A stretch of 64,000 nt of DNA, from positions 29,676,776-29,740,775 of the forward strand of contig NC_087069.1 in the NCBI RefSeq assembly GCF_963678635.1, written 5' to 3'. Below the pieces are notes generated by a model. It saw only the letters and a list, made by a program, of their open reading frames with translations, searched no databases and was not told where the DNA came from. Each line of letters opens with the position of its first letter. The stretch's first letter is position 1. Source of the stretch: Symsagittifera roscoffensis (lineage: Eukaryota > Xenacoelomorpha > Acoela > Convolutidae). Made by a program: the position numbers and the translations under genes. Shown here piece by piece: positions 35,181-46,981 of the stretch.

Positions 35181-36400
35181 TCATAATTTCTCCAGATAAC
35201 ACCTCTCACGAGTAAATTGATAAGCAATATCGATGTGTTTGGTACGATTATGAAACTTAGGATTTTTCGCTAACTCGACTGCACCACGATTGTCTTCATA
35301 AATTTTGGTTGGCTCGGTTTGCTGACAACTCAGCTCACTGAGTAACCGTCTCAGCCAACAAGCTTCTTGCACACATTCACTGAGCGCAACACACTCAGCT
35401 TCAGTTGTTGAACGTGCAACAAATCGCTGTTTATGCAATTTCCAGCTAACACAACAATTCCCAATAAAAAAACGAAACCGGAAGTGGAAGTTCTATCATC
35501 GATATCATATCCCCAGTTAGCGTCTGAAAACCCAGTAAGAATAACTTGGTTCTGTAATGAAGCTGAATAACACAACCCAGTAAAACAAGAACCACTCAAA
35601 TGCCTGAGAACTTGTTTTAAAGCCCCCAATGTTATTTTCCGGGCTTACAAATAACTTGACTTAATAGACTAACTGCAAATGACAAATCTGGTCTTGTGCC
35701 GAACATTAAGTAAATCAACGAACCAAATGCTTGCTGATAACTAGAATGTAACTTCTCTGTCTCACTTTCATCAAGCTTTTGTAGCTTTAAGTTGGCTTCC
35801 ATCGGTGTGGCAACAGGATTGCTTTCTTCCATTCCGATTTTGCGGAAACACTGACTGCACAACTTCTCTGACTAATCTTACAAGAACGGTACTCTCTGTC
35901 TCTGTTGATAGTCGTTCCCAACAAATGATTTACTTCTGCTCGATCAACAAGATCAAATCTGCTCGCAAATTTTCGTTTCTGCTGCAATAAAGCTTCGAAA
36001 TTATTGAAAACTACTAACATGTCCTCGACATAAACAAGGATAGAAACAAACATGTCTCCGTCGAACTTTTGTATGTACACACGCGAGTCAGCATTCAATT
36101 GAGTAGACCAACCCAGTTAGCTTCAGAAACTTGTCTAAATTAAGATTCCAGCAACGTGATGCTTTGTTTCATGCCATATAAACTCCGTAATAAAGGACAA
36201 ACCCACTCTGAATGAGCTTCATCTACGAACACTTCTGGCTGCTTCATGAAGGTTTCTTCTTCCAGATCTTCATTCAGAAATGCCGTCTTCACATCCAATT
36301 GAAGAACGGACAAATCAAGTTCTGTTGCTATCGCTAAAATTACACGAATTGTTGTATGCTTGACAACAGGTGACAACACTTCGTCGTAATCAACCCCTCT
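35181..36400 (-). pseudogene. Copia RT and RNase H
   Basis: The RT starts near 36379 with LQLDVKTAFLNEDLEE and MKQPE, the standard copia palm entry. The active-site box reads LVYVEDMLVV (about 36030), where copia RTs have YVDD, so the first catalytic Asp of the pair is Glu. RNase H follows with GFSDANWGYDIDDRTSTSG, STTEAECVALSEC and KIYEDNRGAVELA, then HIDI near 35215. The text is spread over at least four frames. The product would have reverse-transcribed the element RNA in the particle. Confidence 0.88.
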
Positions 36401-38410
36401 TTCCTGACTGAATCCTTGAGCTACTAAACGAGTTTTGAATCTTGAAATGGTATCATCTGAACTTCTCTTCGTTTTGAAAACCCAATTGTTTCCAACAACG
36501 TTCCTTCATTCCTTCTACTCTCTCTAGGAACTAATTGCCACGTCTTCATCTTCGTAAGAGACTGTAACTCACTTTCCGCTGCTTTCATCCACTCTCAGTT
36601 GTGCGGAATTGAGAACTGACTTCGGTGTCTTCGGTTCTTCAACTACATCATTCGCGACACAGCAAACTGCTGCGGGCTTCCATCTTCGCTTGTCTGGTAG
36701 GTTTTCAAGTGAATTCATAAACGTTCACTCGTACGTCGGCTGCACTTGTGGTTTCTAAGTCACTGTTTCAAGTACTGGCTCCTCCTGAACCACAGTGGTA
36801 TCGTCTGTTATTGTCGTGGCACCTTCTTCATCTTGCACAATTTCTGTCGTAATTTGTTTCTGCTGGCTAGAAAATTCTTCTCCTCCTGACAGTTCAGTGA
36901 CAAGGAAACTATCTTTAAGTAACTTACTCTCCAAGAAATTGACATCTCGACTAATAACCATGCTCCTGGTGACACTTTCGTAAGATTTGTATCCTTTCTT
37001 GTGATCGGGATAACCAACAAACACACAGTTGTTCGACTTTGCGTCTAACTTCTTCCACTTCTATCTCGGTACATGCACCATCGCTCTACATCCAAAAATG
37101 CAAAGGTTTGAAACATCAGGTTTTGTACCAAACAACTTCTTGTATGGTGCAACACTGTCGTTGCTTGGAAGACTTCTGTTCCGTATGTAAACTGCAGTGC
37201 TGACTGCTTCCGCCCAGAAAGACTTGTCCAACTTCGCAAACGGCAACATTGACTTCGCGGTTTCCAGTATTGTTCGGTTTATCCTTTCTGCTACTCCATT
37301 CTGTTCTGGTGTGTCTGGGATTGTTGTCTGCCCAACTATTCCTCTCTCACTCTGGAACTTCTTCATTTCTTTCGAACGGTACTATCCTCCATTGTCACTT
37401 CTCAAAATCTTGATTCGTCTCTCTGTCTGATTCTCTGCCATGTTGCGGAACTTGTTGAACACTTCTGTGAGCTCACTCTTGTGACTCATGAAATACCCAT
37501 ATACATAATTGGACTTGTCGTCAATAAAGGTTACAAAGTATCTCGAACCACCAAGTGAGTCTGTTTCCAATGGTCCGCAAACATCACTGTGCACAACTTG
37601 AAGCAACTCTGACGACTGGTTAACTGACTTCGGAAACGATGTCTTGTGCTGTTTGCCATCTGCTCAGCTCTCACAGTTGAACTTCTCGTACGCAATATTC
37701 CCCAACCCGAAAACTGCTTCACTGCTTGCGGCTTTCTTCAACGACTGAACATTAACATAGCCAAAACGTTCATGCCACAATTTCAGAGCAACTTGAACTG
37801 TTTCGGACTTTGCTACTTCAATACTCCAATTATTTTCACTAGTTGCTGATTTTCCAACAACTTTGCTGCCTTTCATGATAGTACATTGGTCTCTGCTGAA
37901 CAAAATCTGTGCTCCACGCTTCCTCATTGACGGAACACCCAACAAACTGTTGCCAAGATCTGGTACATAGAGAACATCGTGTAGCCGTACATTTGTTATC
38001 TCTCCATTCTGCAGTTTGACTGACATAGAACCGCAGCCATAAGCTCGGATAACGGCGTCATCGCCCAACTTGACTGCTCGCGGAACTTCGTACTTCTTGT
38101 AACTGTCGATAAGAGCTAAGTTCGGAGTCATATGCTGAGATGCTCCTGAGTCAATAATCCAACTATTCTCACTAACTTTGCTATGATTCGTCGAACACTT
38201 CAGCGTTATCTCTTCCTCCTCCTCAAAGCCAACTGCAACTGCAGCTTTTGACTGCCCTCCTTTCGCATCATTCTTCTTCCAGCAATTTTTTGCAATGTGG
38301 CCTATCTTCCCATAATTGTGACACTCGACAACTCTTAGAGTCGAAGACTTCTGCTCTTTCTTCTTGAAACAATTCTTGGCCATGTGTCCAACTTTCTTGC
38401 AAATGTTCAT
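36401..38410 (-). pseudogene. Copia nucleocapsid end, protease and integrase
   Basis: From 38410 leftward: a zinc knuckle C-x2-(V/G)-x4-H-x4-C, then a second (CHNYGKIGHIAKNC) with Tyr in place of its second Cys. The protease core WIIDSGASQHM is intact (about 38150). A GAG-pre-integrase-like linker is followed by integrase core residues in HSDVCGPL (about 37600), ILRSDNGG (about 37390) and NGVAERINRT (about 37315), with a stop between the second Asp and the Glu. The stretch 37060-36401 covers the integrase C-terminus and a variable linker. Confidence 0.85.
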
Positions 38411-39031
38411 CTTCCACTGAACTTTATCATTGCTGTTCTGGCATCTAGAACATTACTGCTTTCTGCTTTTTTGTCTGCCTCACAAACTAGCAAATTCTTC
38501 ACCATGTCGAAACACATCTTCTCCTCGCCCATCACATCCAATGAAACAATCAACGACTGGAAATCTTGGTGTGGCAAGCTTCCAATCAATGCCATCGCTA
38601 GATCTTTGTCTGAGATCTCTTCTCCCCTCTGTCGCAACTCCTCGTGCAAATTCTTCAAATCCTTGACATGCTGTACAACGTCTCCTCCTCTCTCCAAATT
38701 GAGCGAGTGAAAGCTCCCCTCAGTCTACACTTCTGTGACAAAGAAACTCTGACAAAGTGACCTGACAATGTGTCCCACGCAGCCTTGGACGTCTCTGTCC
38801 CCATCACACGGACTCTCTGCGAAGGTTCAACAGCTAAACAAATTGCTGCGAGTGCTTTCCTGTCTTCGCGCTGTCACGCTGAAACTGCAGTAGCATCTTC
38901 TGGTTGCGCTATGGTTCCATCCATATAATTAAACAAACATTTGTCCAGCAAGTACAACTTCATGTGACAACTCCAATCACGGTAATTGCTGCCATCTAGC
39001 TTTGGAAATTCGAACACTCTTGACTTTTCCA
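38407..39031 (-). pseudogene. Copia gag
   Basis: The ATG at 39031 opens a typical copia gag (MEKSRVFEFPKLDGSNY, then W...M...L). A TGA near 38880 stands where Trp is usual, and further shifts lie near 38740. The last part (38697-38407) is an open frame of 96 codons with the helical capsid C-terminal text. Gag would assemble the particle. Confidence 0.82.
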
Positions 39032-39165
39032 TTCTGATTCAACTGTTCATAACCTGTTACTGACTGTAACCACGAAACAACAGCAAACAATACCCAAGTA
39101 ACTGAATAAAACCAGCGAAGTAAGACTCTAAGTCAAACAACAAGAATAATACTCACGAATGTTGT

Positions 39166-39179
39166 CTAGGCCCAAAACC
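39166..39179 (-). promoter_or_regulatory. Copia primer-binding site, internal initiator-tRNA type
   Basis: Read on the minus strand directly after the 5' LTR: GGTTTTGGGCCTAG. It nearly matches GGTTATGGGCCCAG, the complement of the initiator tRNA-Met anticodon stem-loop, which Drosophila copia-type elements use as a half-tRNA primer. Two mismatches in 14. Confidence 0.65.
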
Positions 39180-39301
39180 TCTTGTTATAAAAACGAGTTC
39201 GTGGCGATCTCAATTCAATCAATGGCTATACGACATTACTCTGAAACCAGAAACAATTATGAGTAACAAGAAATCAACACTTCAGTCATATATACTCAAC
39301 A
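39180..39301 (-). repeat. Copia 5' LTR
   Basis: 122 bp partner of 34931-35052, followed on the right by GAAAT (39302-39306). Confidence 0.85.
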
Positions 39302-39660
39302 GAAATTGAACCCCGTATTTCCATTTCATCTACTAAAAAGGCTTCAAAAACTTGGGGAGCAACCTTGTCCGGACCGGCTCCTGAACCATTTGGAAAAATC
39401 ATAATAGCTTTGTACACGATGTTTTCCGGGATGGAGGCATTTATATCAGTTCTTCTTGGTTGTTTAGCTACCAATTGTTTACAGCTAGGATTCGAGAAAG
39501 ATACAATTTTGTCATTTGAAACGTCCAGCCTTATTCCTCCCTTTATAAGTTCCTCTACGAGCTTGCTAGTGATTACTGTTTTCTTTGCTCGAGATATGTC
39601 TGGGGCGGGCTTGAACCTCGAGGAAAAGGTTTAGGCACTGAAACAATTTTGGCTTTTTTT
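39302..39660 (-). pseudogene. Endonuclease-type LINE, 5' part of RT region
   Basis: This is the upstream continuation of the LINE at 32871-34930. The readable frame includes IVYKAIMIFPNGSGAGPD, the entry motif (FP-x-GS-x-x-GPD) common to this RT group, ending at the copia insertion. Further upstream text is lost past about 39660, so the copy is 5'-truncated. Confidence 0.7.
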
Positions 39661-40559
39661 GTTTACGGTAGAACCCATAGCGGGCGTTTGTTTACTTTTG
39701 TGTTGTTCAAGATGAAACAAGAACGTCGTCATAAAAACTCAGGAAACAAGTAAAGTTTTCTACATTGTAGAAATTATCATCATTTATCAGAAAGATTTTC
39801 TACCAAGGAAACACGCGAGTCCTCAGGTACTCTCTTGGGCACTCGAACAATAGAAATGGCTGTATTTCACATAACTTTCTAACACTAAGTCATTACCAAT
39901 TGACGCAATGTTGACAGATTTGACAATGAAACACATAGTGCATTGGAACTATTGGATCTTTTCAGAGTCGCTAAGAGTTAAATTTAGACCATTGATTTGA
40001 TACTAATTAGAACAACAATCACATCTAATGCAATTTTTAAATCCTGAAGGTTTTAAGTATTCTTTGCTTGCACAATTGTTATTTTTCATCATCTTGACAG
40101 CGCGGCTTAAGGGTAGAAAAAAGGAATTTGACTGGACATAAGGGGACAACTAACCCATAATAACAGGGTTGGAATTTTATAGATGTAGAAAAAGTATTAG
40201 TAGTAGTAGTAGTAGAACAGGATTTAGGGTTGCTATCCCATGGAATTTGCAACCAAAATGTAGTTTTAGTAATAATGAGTTCTGAGTTTTCTATTTGGGT
40301 TACAGTTTCCACATGGACACATCATTCGCCCTGTGCAGCTGTCCATTTCGTTGTATCTTTTGAAGAATTTCCAATAAATTTCCAATAAATTTCCGCTATG
40401 TCAGATCTCTGTATGTCAGTTAACTGTTTTGAGGTATGTCGAATTATGACATTGAAAAGTGCTGGGCATCTAATGAAGAAGTCTGAGTTGGTTTTCTTAA
40501 GGCGAGTTTTCGGTATTTGATATTCGTTTCTTTCATTTTGTCTCGTTGAGCTTTTGGTG
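39661..40559. other. Non-coding stretch with (TAG)n microsatellite
   Basis: No supported gene. A TAG trinucleotide repeat of about six units lies at 40196-40215, and a short direct repeat (CCAATAAATTT, twice) lies at about 40371-40391. Confidence 0.45.
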
Positions 40560-41193
40560 CTTTTGGCATATTGATTAATGTCAATTCCGTAGTTATTGCG
40601 AACTATAGAAATGAACAGAAGGGGGTTTGGTGCAATTCAAGGTACAGGACAGAGGTAGCATTCTTAATTTTTGTAGTCTACACTTATATGGGATATGTGA
40701 GTTAAGCATCCATTTGGTCGCCGTTCGTTGAACCTTTTCAATTGCTCGGAGGTTTGATTTCGAGTAGTGCGTTACTGACGCGCCATAAACTACAATTGGG
40801 TTTACATATCCCGTGTAGGCATTTAGCTTAGAAGTCATAGGACAGTTTTGAGAGAGGTTACGCTTCAGTGAGTAAAAAGCCGATAGCGACTTCTGACAAC
40901 GCTCAGACGCATTTACATTCCATGAGAGAGTGGGTGTTACTGAAATTCCTAGATCCTTTTGTTCAGGATATTTCCAATAATTTGACCTTCCAGCTCGTTT
41001 TTGAAATTAACGAGAGTACATTTTCCGGTATTTAGAAGCATTTGGTTTTTACTACACCAATTTTCAATTGTCGTGGTGGCATAATTCATTCCTGTTTGAG
41101 TTGTTGCTATAACCTTAAAGTCATCAGCATATCCAAAAGAGTCAACTAGATTCAAGTTACCTGGTAAGTGGTTTATATATAGTATGAAAAATA
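40560..41193 (-). pseudogene. Jockey-like LINE, RT C-terminal half (copy 1)
   Basis: Readable as ILYINHLPGNLN leading into FGYADDFKVIATT (RT active site YADD near 41130), then a conserved LNTGKC segment and, after frame changes, LRAIEKVQRTATKWML near 40740, the usual 3' part of jockey/CR1-like RTs. It is the continuation of the piece at 43005-43660, separated from it by an inserted endonuclease-type LINE. Confidence 0.72.
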
Positions 41194-43149
41194 ATTTTTT
41201 TAAAAAAAAGAATTAATTCTATAAAATAACCAAACATTATGTACAAATTTATGTACAAAATACAAATATACAATGATAAAAAAGGTAAAGAAAGCTTAGA
41301 CCAGAAAAAATCAAGGCTCGAAGATACAAAATGTCTTCAAGAGAGTCAGTGGGCTTTATTGTCCCAAGAACGGATGCTGCGTTCCCAATCTGAAGTGCTA
41401 CTGAAATACGCTGTTTTAAGAAAGTTGGTGCACGAGTTTCATGGCTGCCATCAGTAAGGCGTCTAGCAAGATCACGAATAAACCTAAGGGTGTCACTGCC
41501 GCATTCTCCCTGTATCTCAAAGGCAACTGCCTGGAAATAATATCCATCTCGGACTAAAGGCTCATATTTCTTCGCTTTCAGATCTTCAGCTTCAGTTGCA
41601 GCTTTACCGGCATACAAGTCACCACCATGGAGCCTGGATGGCGCTAAACCATCTGCAACCGTGGCATCCCAGACGAGAGAAGACCCACCAATCCAAGGAG
41701 TCAAAGATAGTCCATCAGGTCTCTTGAAATCAGTGCGGCTAAGACCCGGTGGTTCCAAAATGGAATGTATTTGAGGAGTGCCAAGCGAATCTTTAATAAT
41801 TTGTTTCAACATAGAGTGCCTGGCAAACCTCCCAGCGCTGCGAGAACAAGACAAACCATGCCAGCCCGAGCGGTCGACTGACTTGCCGCAAACACAGAAA
41901 TGTTCAACGCACAGAGGAGTCCCGAGTCGAAGGCCGACCGAGATTCTGAGTTGAGAATTGGTGAGTTTTAAACCTAGTGACTGACAGGGCAATGCATTCA
42001 ACCAAGCAGCAGGAAATTTACCCAGAAAGCACAAAAAACGCTTCCTACCAATGTCATCAAGACTATCAAGAAGTTCGGAAGATAACATTTTGTAGATCGG
42101 AGCTGTCCAAGACTTCTAAAGCTAAGGTTGTGACGGCACATTCTGTAACCCTGTTTTGAATGACCAAGAGGCAAAAGCCAAGGTAATGTCAGCATCATCG
42201 CTGATGTCAAACTTACTAAGAATGGTTTGGGTCAGCCTACCACAACCATTCGCAGACGCAAAAAACGCAGGAAGCGCGAGATGGAAAGCAGACGTCAGAC
42301 CAAGACCACCAGAAGAAGAAAGCAACAGAGACTGCAGCTGGCTGTTAGCATCGAGCCTAACATTGGCACATCGAGAAGGGGCGCTCACAACTAGTTTGTC
42401 GTACTCACGAAGAAGATCCTCCTCCTTGAAGCAGCACGCAGCTCGCAAAAAGTACAACAATTTGGGCAGACTCAAACAATTTCTAAGCAGAAAAAGCGCG
42501 TGGTGGCCATCGACGTTTTCGAGAAAATCACACATGTTGTCGAGTTCTTGTTTTTTTCCCAGTAAGAAGTGTCCTTCTTGTTTCCTCGCCTATAGGAGCA
42601 CCAAGGATGACAAGGTCATTAAGATCAGTAACTTCAATCTTCGGACAGATTCGATTAAAATCAGATAAAATCGAGGCTTTAAGGTTGTCGTCAGGGCAAC
42701 CCAGAAAGACAAGTTCGCACTTAGACGAGTTCAGTCCAAGACCAAGGTTTGCAGCAGCCTCGATTATTTTTGACAAGTCGGCTAAAGCAACTCCAGCTCT
42801 GTCGCCCAGTTTCCCATCATCAAGAAACCAAAAATTCAGGAATGAGGAAAGGCGATCGATAATGTCCATGATTAGGTCCGAGAAGAGCGGTGGGCCCTCG
42901 GGATCCCCTTGCTGGACGCCAACTTCTAACATAATGATAAAACTCCCGAAAAGTAAATAACTCGGAGTTGCGTACGCTAGAACCGAGTAATTGTAAAGTA
43001 TTGGTCCCAATAGAGAATTGAAAAGTATGGAATTGAAATCCTTTGTATGGAATTGAAAAGTAATGGTTCCAATAGAGAACCTTGAGGGACACCACTTGTT
43101 ACGTAACATATCTTAGACTTTGATTTGTTTCCCCGCACATACTGTTTTC
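40793..43149. repeat. 2.36 kb duplicated block, copy 1
   Basis: The same nested-LINE block recurs at 44623-46981 in the same orientation (offset about 3830 bp), with scattered substitutions and a few one-base indels (about 97-98% identity by eye). Copy 1 continues on both sides into more LINE sequence; copy 2 does not. Confidence 0.92.
41194..43004 (-). pseudogene. Endonuclease-type LINE inserted in the jockey-like LINE (copy 1)
   Basis: From 43004 leftward: TPSYLLFGSF, GVQQGDPEGPPLFS and FWFLDDGKLGD (RT palm; Phe-Leu-Asp-Asp here, Tyr-Leu-Asp-Asp in copy 2). Then comes a C-terminal zinc finger C-x-C-x9-H-x3-C (CVCGKSVDRSGWHGLSC) and the endonuclease core FKRPDG...WDATVADG, the PD-(D/E) nuclease that nicks target DNA in this LINE group. 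Three frames (43109-42528, 42535-42122, 42088-41249) are needed. The 3' end is an A7 tract on the minus strand at 41195-41201. It is 5'-truncated within RT. Confidence 0.8.
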
Positions 43150-43660
43150 GAAGAAACAAGTAAGAGGCTATTAGTTGAGTTGCTTTTCCTCCAAAACCAT
43201 AACACTTCAATTTATGCATTAAAAGTTGATGCGGAACGCAGTCAAAAGCTTTTTCAAAATCTAGATAGAGCGCTGTTATATTTTTGCATGTTTGGTCATC
43301 TTAATTTAGGTATACTTGATGTAAGTAAGCAAGGAATTGGGTAATTGCTGAACGTTTCTTACGAAAACCATATTGAGATAATGTCGCACTCTTTCATAAA
43401 TGTAGTGAAAAAAAAACCTTCGAAAATTTTTGAGATGCAGCATAGTAAACTTATCGATCTGAATCTTTTAATATCGCATTTGTTCCCATTTTTGAAGATT
43501 GGGACAACTTCACTTAACTTCCACGTTCCTGGGAATATACCTTCATTCAAAAAATTTGGAAAAATAAGGAGGACTGATTTTGATACTGTTTTCGCTAAGT
43601 TTGTTTGAAGAAAAATACAAAAGCTATAAAACTCGCAGTTAAGGAACAATCTCACCCGAG
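43005..43660 (-). pseudogene. Jockey-like LINE, RT N-terminal half (copy 1)
   Basis: The text begins with FPGTWKLSEVVPIFKNG and ISLLCCISKIFE, then ALYLDFEKAFDCVPHQLL (first catalytic Asp), CYGFGGKATQLIASYL and VTSGVPQGSLLEPLLF. It breaks off in RT where the other LINE is inserted and resumes at 41193. A roughly 60-bp local duplication (two copies of TGGTYCCAATAGAGAA, about 43010 and 43070) sits at the break. One in-frame stop and several shifts are present. Confidence 0.72.
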
Positions 43661-44622
<962 letters not shown>

Positions 44623-45023
44623 CAATTGGGTTTACATATCCCGTGTAGGCATTTAGCTTAGAAGTCATAGGACAGTTTTGAGAGAGGTTACGCTTCAGTG
44701 AGTAAAAAGCCGATAGCGACTTCTGACAACGCTCAGACGCATTTACATTCCATGAGAGATTGGGTGTTACTGAAATTCCTAGATCCTTTTGTTCAGGATA
44801 TTTCCAATAATTTGATCTTCCAGCTCGTTTTTGAAATTAACGAGAGTACATTTTCCGGTATTTAGACGCATTTGGTTTTTACTGCACCAATTTTCAATTG
44901 TCGTGGTGGCATAGTTCATGTCTGTTTCAGTTGTTGCTATAACCTTAAAGTCATCAGCATATCCAAAAGAGTCAACTAGATTCAAGTTACCTGGTAAGTG
45001 GTTTATATATAGTATGAAAATAA
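44623..45023 (-). pseudogene. Jockey-like LINE, RT C-terminal piece (copy 2)
   Basis: Contains the FGYADDFKVIATT box near 44960 and the LNTGKC segment. Truncated on the left by the duplication edge. Confidence 0.7.
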
Positions 45024-46835
45024 TTTTTTTTTAGAAAAAAGAATTAATTCTATAAAATAACCAAACATTATGTACAAAAATATGTACAAAATACAAATAT
45101 ACAATGATAAGAAAGGGAAAGGAAGCTTAGACCAGAAAAAATCAAGGCTCAAAGATAAAAAATGTCTTCAAGAGAGTCAGTGGGCTTTATTGTCCCAAGA
45201 ACGGATGCTGCGTTCCCAGTCTGAAGTGCTACTGAAATACGCTGTTTTAAGAAAGATGGTGCACGAGTTTCATGGGTGGCATCAGTAAGGCGTCTACCAG
45301 GATCACGAATAAACCTAAGGGTGTCACTGCCGCATTCTCCCTGTATCTCAAAGGCAACTGCCTGGAAATAATATCCATCTCGGACTAAAGGCTCATATTT
45401 CTTCGCTTTCAGATCTTCAGCTTCAGTTGCAGCTTTACCGGCATACAAGTCACCACCATGGAGCCTGGAGGGCGCTAAACCATCTGCAACCGTGGCATCC
45501 CAGACGAGAGAAGACCCACGAATCCAAGGAGTCAAAGATAGTCCATCAGGTCTCTTGAAATCAGTGCGGCTAAGACCCGGTGGTTCCAAAATGGAATGTA
45601 TTTGAGGAGTGCCAAGCGAATCTTTAATAATTTGTTTCAACCTAGAGTGCCTGGCGAACCTCCCAGCGCTGCGAGAACAAGACAAACCATGCCAGCCCGA
45701 GCGGTCGACTGACTTGCCGCAAACACAGAAATGTTCAACGCACAGAAGAGTCCCGAGTCGAAGGCCGACCGAGATTCTGAGTTGAGAATTGTTGAGTTTT
45801 AAACCTAGTGACTGACAGGGCAATGCATTCAACCAAGCAGCAGGAAATTTACCCTGAAAGCACAAAAAAACGCTTCCTAACAATGTCATCAAGACTATCA
45901 AGAAGTTCGGAAGATAACATTTTGTAGATCGGAGCTGTCCAAGACTTCTAAAGCTAAGGTTGTGACGGCACATTCTGTAACCCTGTTTTGAATGACCAAG
46001 AGGCAAAAGCCAAGGTAATGTCAGCATCATCGCTGATGTCAAACTTATTAAGAATGGTTTGGGTCAGCCTACCACAACCAACCGCAGACGCAAAAAACGC
46101 AGGAAGCGCGAGATGGAAAGCAGACGTCAGACCAAGACCACCAGAAGAAGAACGCAACAGAGACTGCAGCTGGCTGTTAGCATCGAGCCTAACATTGGCA
46201 CATCGAGAAAGGGCGCTCACAACTAGTTTGTCGTACTCACGAAGAAGATCCTCCTCCTTGAAGCAGCACGCAGCTTGCAAAAAGTACAACAATTTGGGCA
46301 GACTCAAACAATTTCTGAGCAGAAAAAGCGCGTGGTGGCCATCGACGTTTTCGAGAAAATCACACATGTTGTTGAGTTCTTGTTTTTTCCCAGTAAGAAG
46401 TGTCCTTCTTGCTTCATCGCCTATAGGAGCACCAAGGATGACAAGGTCATTAAGATCAGTAACTTCAATCTTCGGACAGATTCGATTAAAATCAGATAAA
46501 ATCGAGGCTTTAAGGTTGTCGTCAGGGCAACCCAGAAAGACAAGTTCGCACTTAGACGAGTTCAGTTCAAGACCAAGGTTTGCAGCAGCCTCGATTATTT
46601 TTGACAAGTCGGCTAAAGCAACTCCAGCTCTGTCGCCCAGTTTCCCATCATCAAGATACCAAAAATTCAGGAATGAGGAAAGGCGATCGATAATGTCTAT
46701 GATTAGGTCCGAGAAGAGCGGTGGGCCCTCGGGATCCCCTTGCTGGACGCCAACTTCTAACATAATGATAAAACTCCCGAAAAGTAAATAACTCGGAGTT
46801 GTGTACGCTAGAACCGAGTAATTGTAAAGTATTGG
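45024..46835 (-). pseudogene. Endonuclease-type LINE (copy 2)
   Basis: Better preserved than copy 1. A 328-codon frame (46940-45954) spans the RT palm (GVQQGDPEGPPLFS, FWYLDDGKLGD) and thumb. A 297-codon frame (46042-45149) carries the CCHC-type zinc finger and the RPDG...WDATVADG endonuclease. The two overlap in different frames, so at least one indel remains. The YLDD box is intact here, whereas copy 1 has FLDD. Confidence 0.8.
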
Positions 46836-46981
46836 TCCCAATAGAGAATTGAAAAGTATGGAATTGAAATCCTTTGTATGGAATTGAAAAGTAATGGTCC
46901 CAAAAGAGAACCTTGAGGGACACCACTTGTTACGTAACATATCTTAGACTTTGATTTGTTTCCCCTGCACATACTGTTTTC
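46836..46981 (-). pseudogene. Jockey-like LINE, start of RT N-terminal piece (copy 2)
   Basis: Short stretch with the VTSGVPQGS text, ending at the Ty3-B insertion. The rest of this LINE half should lie beyond the 3' end of Ty3-B, outside the window. Confidence 0.6.

Larger units (their letters stand above)
34931..39301 (-). mobile_element. Complete but defective 4.37 kb Ty1/copia element
   Basis: Two 122-bp LTRs, a GAAAT target duplication, a half-tRNA-type primer site and the copia gene order (gag, protease, integrase, RT, RNase H) on the minus strand. The coding region has many stops and shifts. It sits inside an endonuclease-type LINE of the same orientation. Its LTRs differ at around a dozen positions by eye, so it is not young. 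Confidence 0.92.
44623..46981. repeat. 2.36 kb duplicated block, copy 2
   Basis: Second copy of 40793-43149. Its right edge (46981) is exactly where the TG of the Ty3-B LTR begins, so copy 2 was probably longer and was split by that insertion. Its left edge joins unrelated DNA at 44622. Confidence 0.92.
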
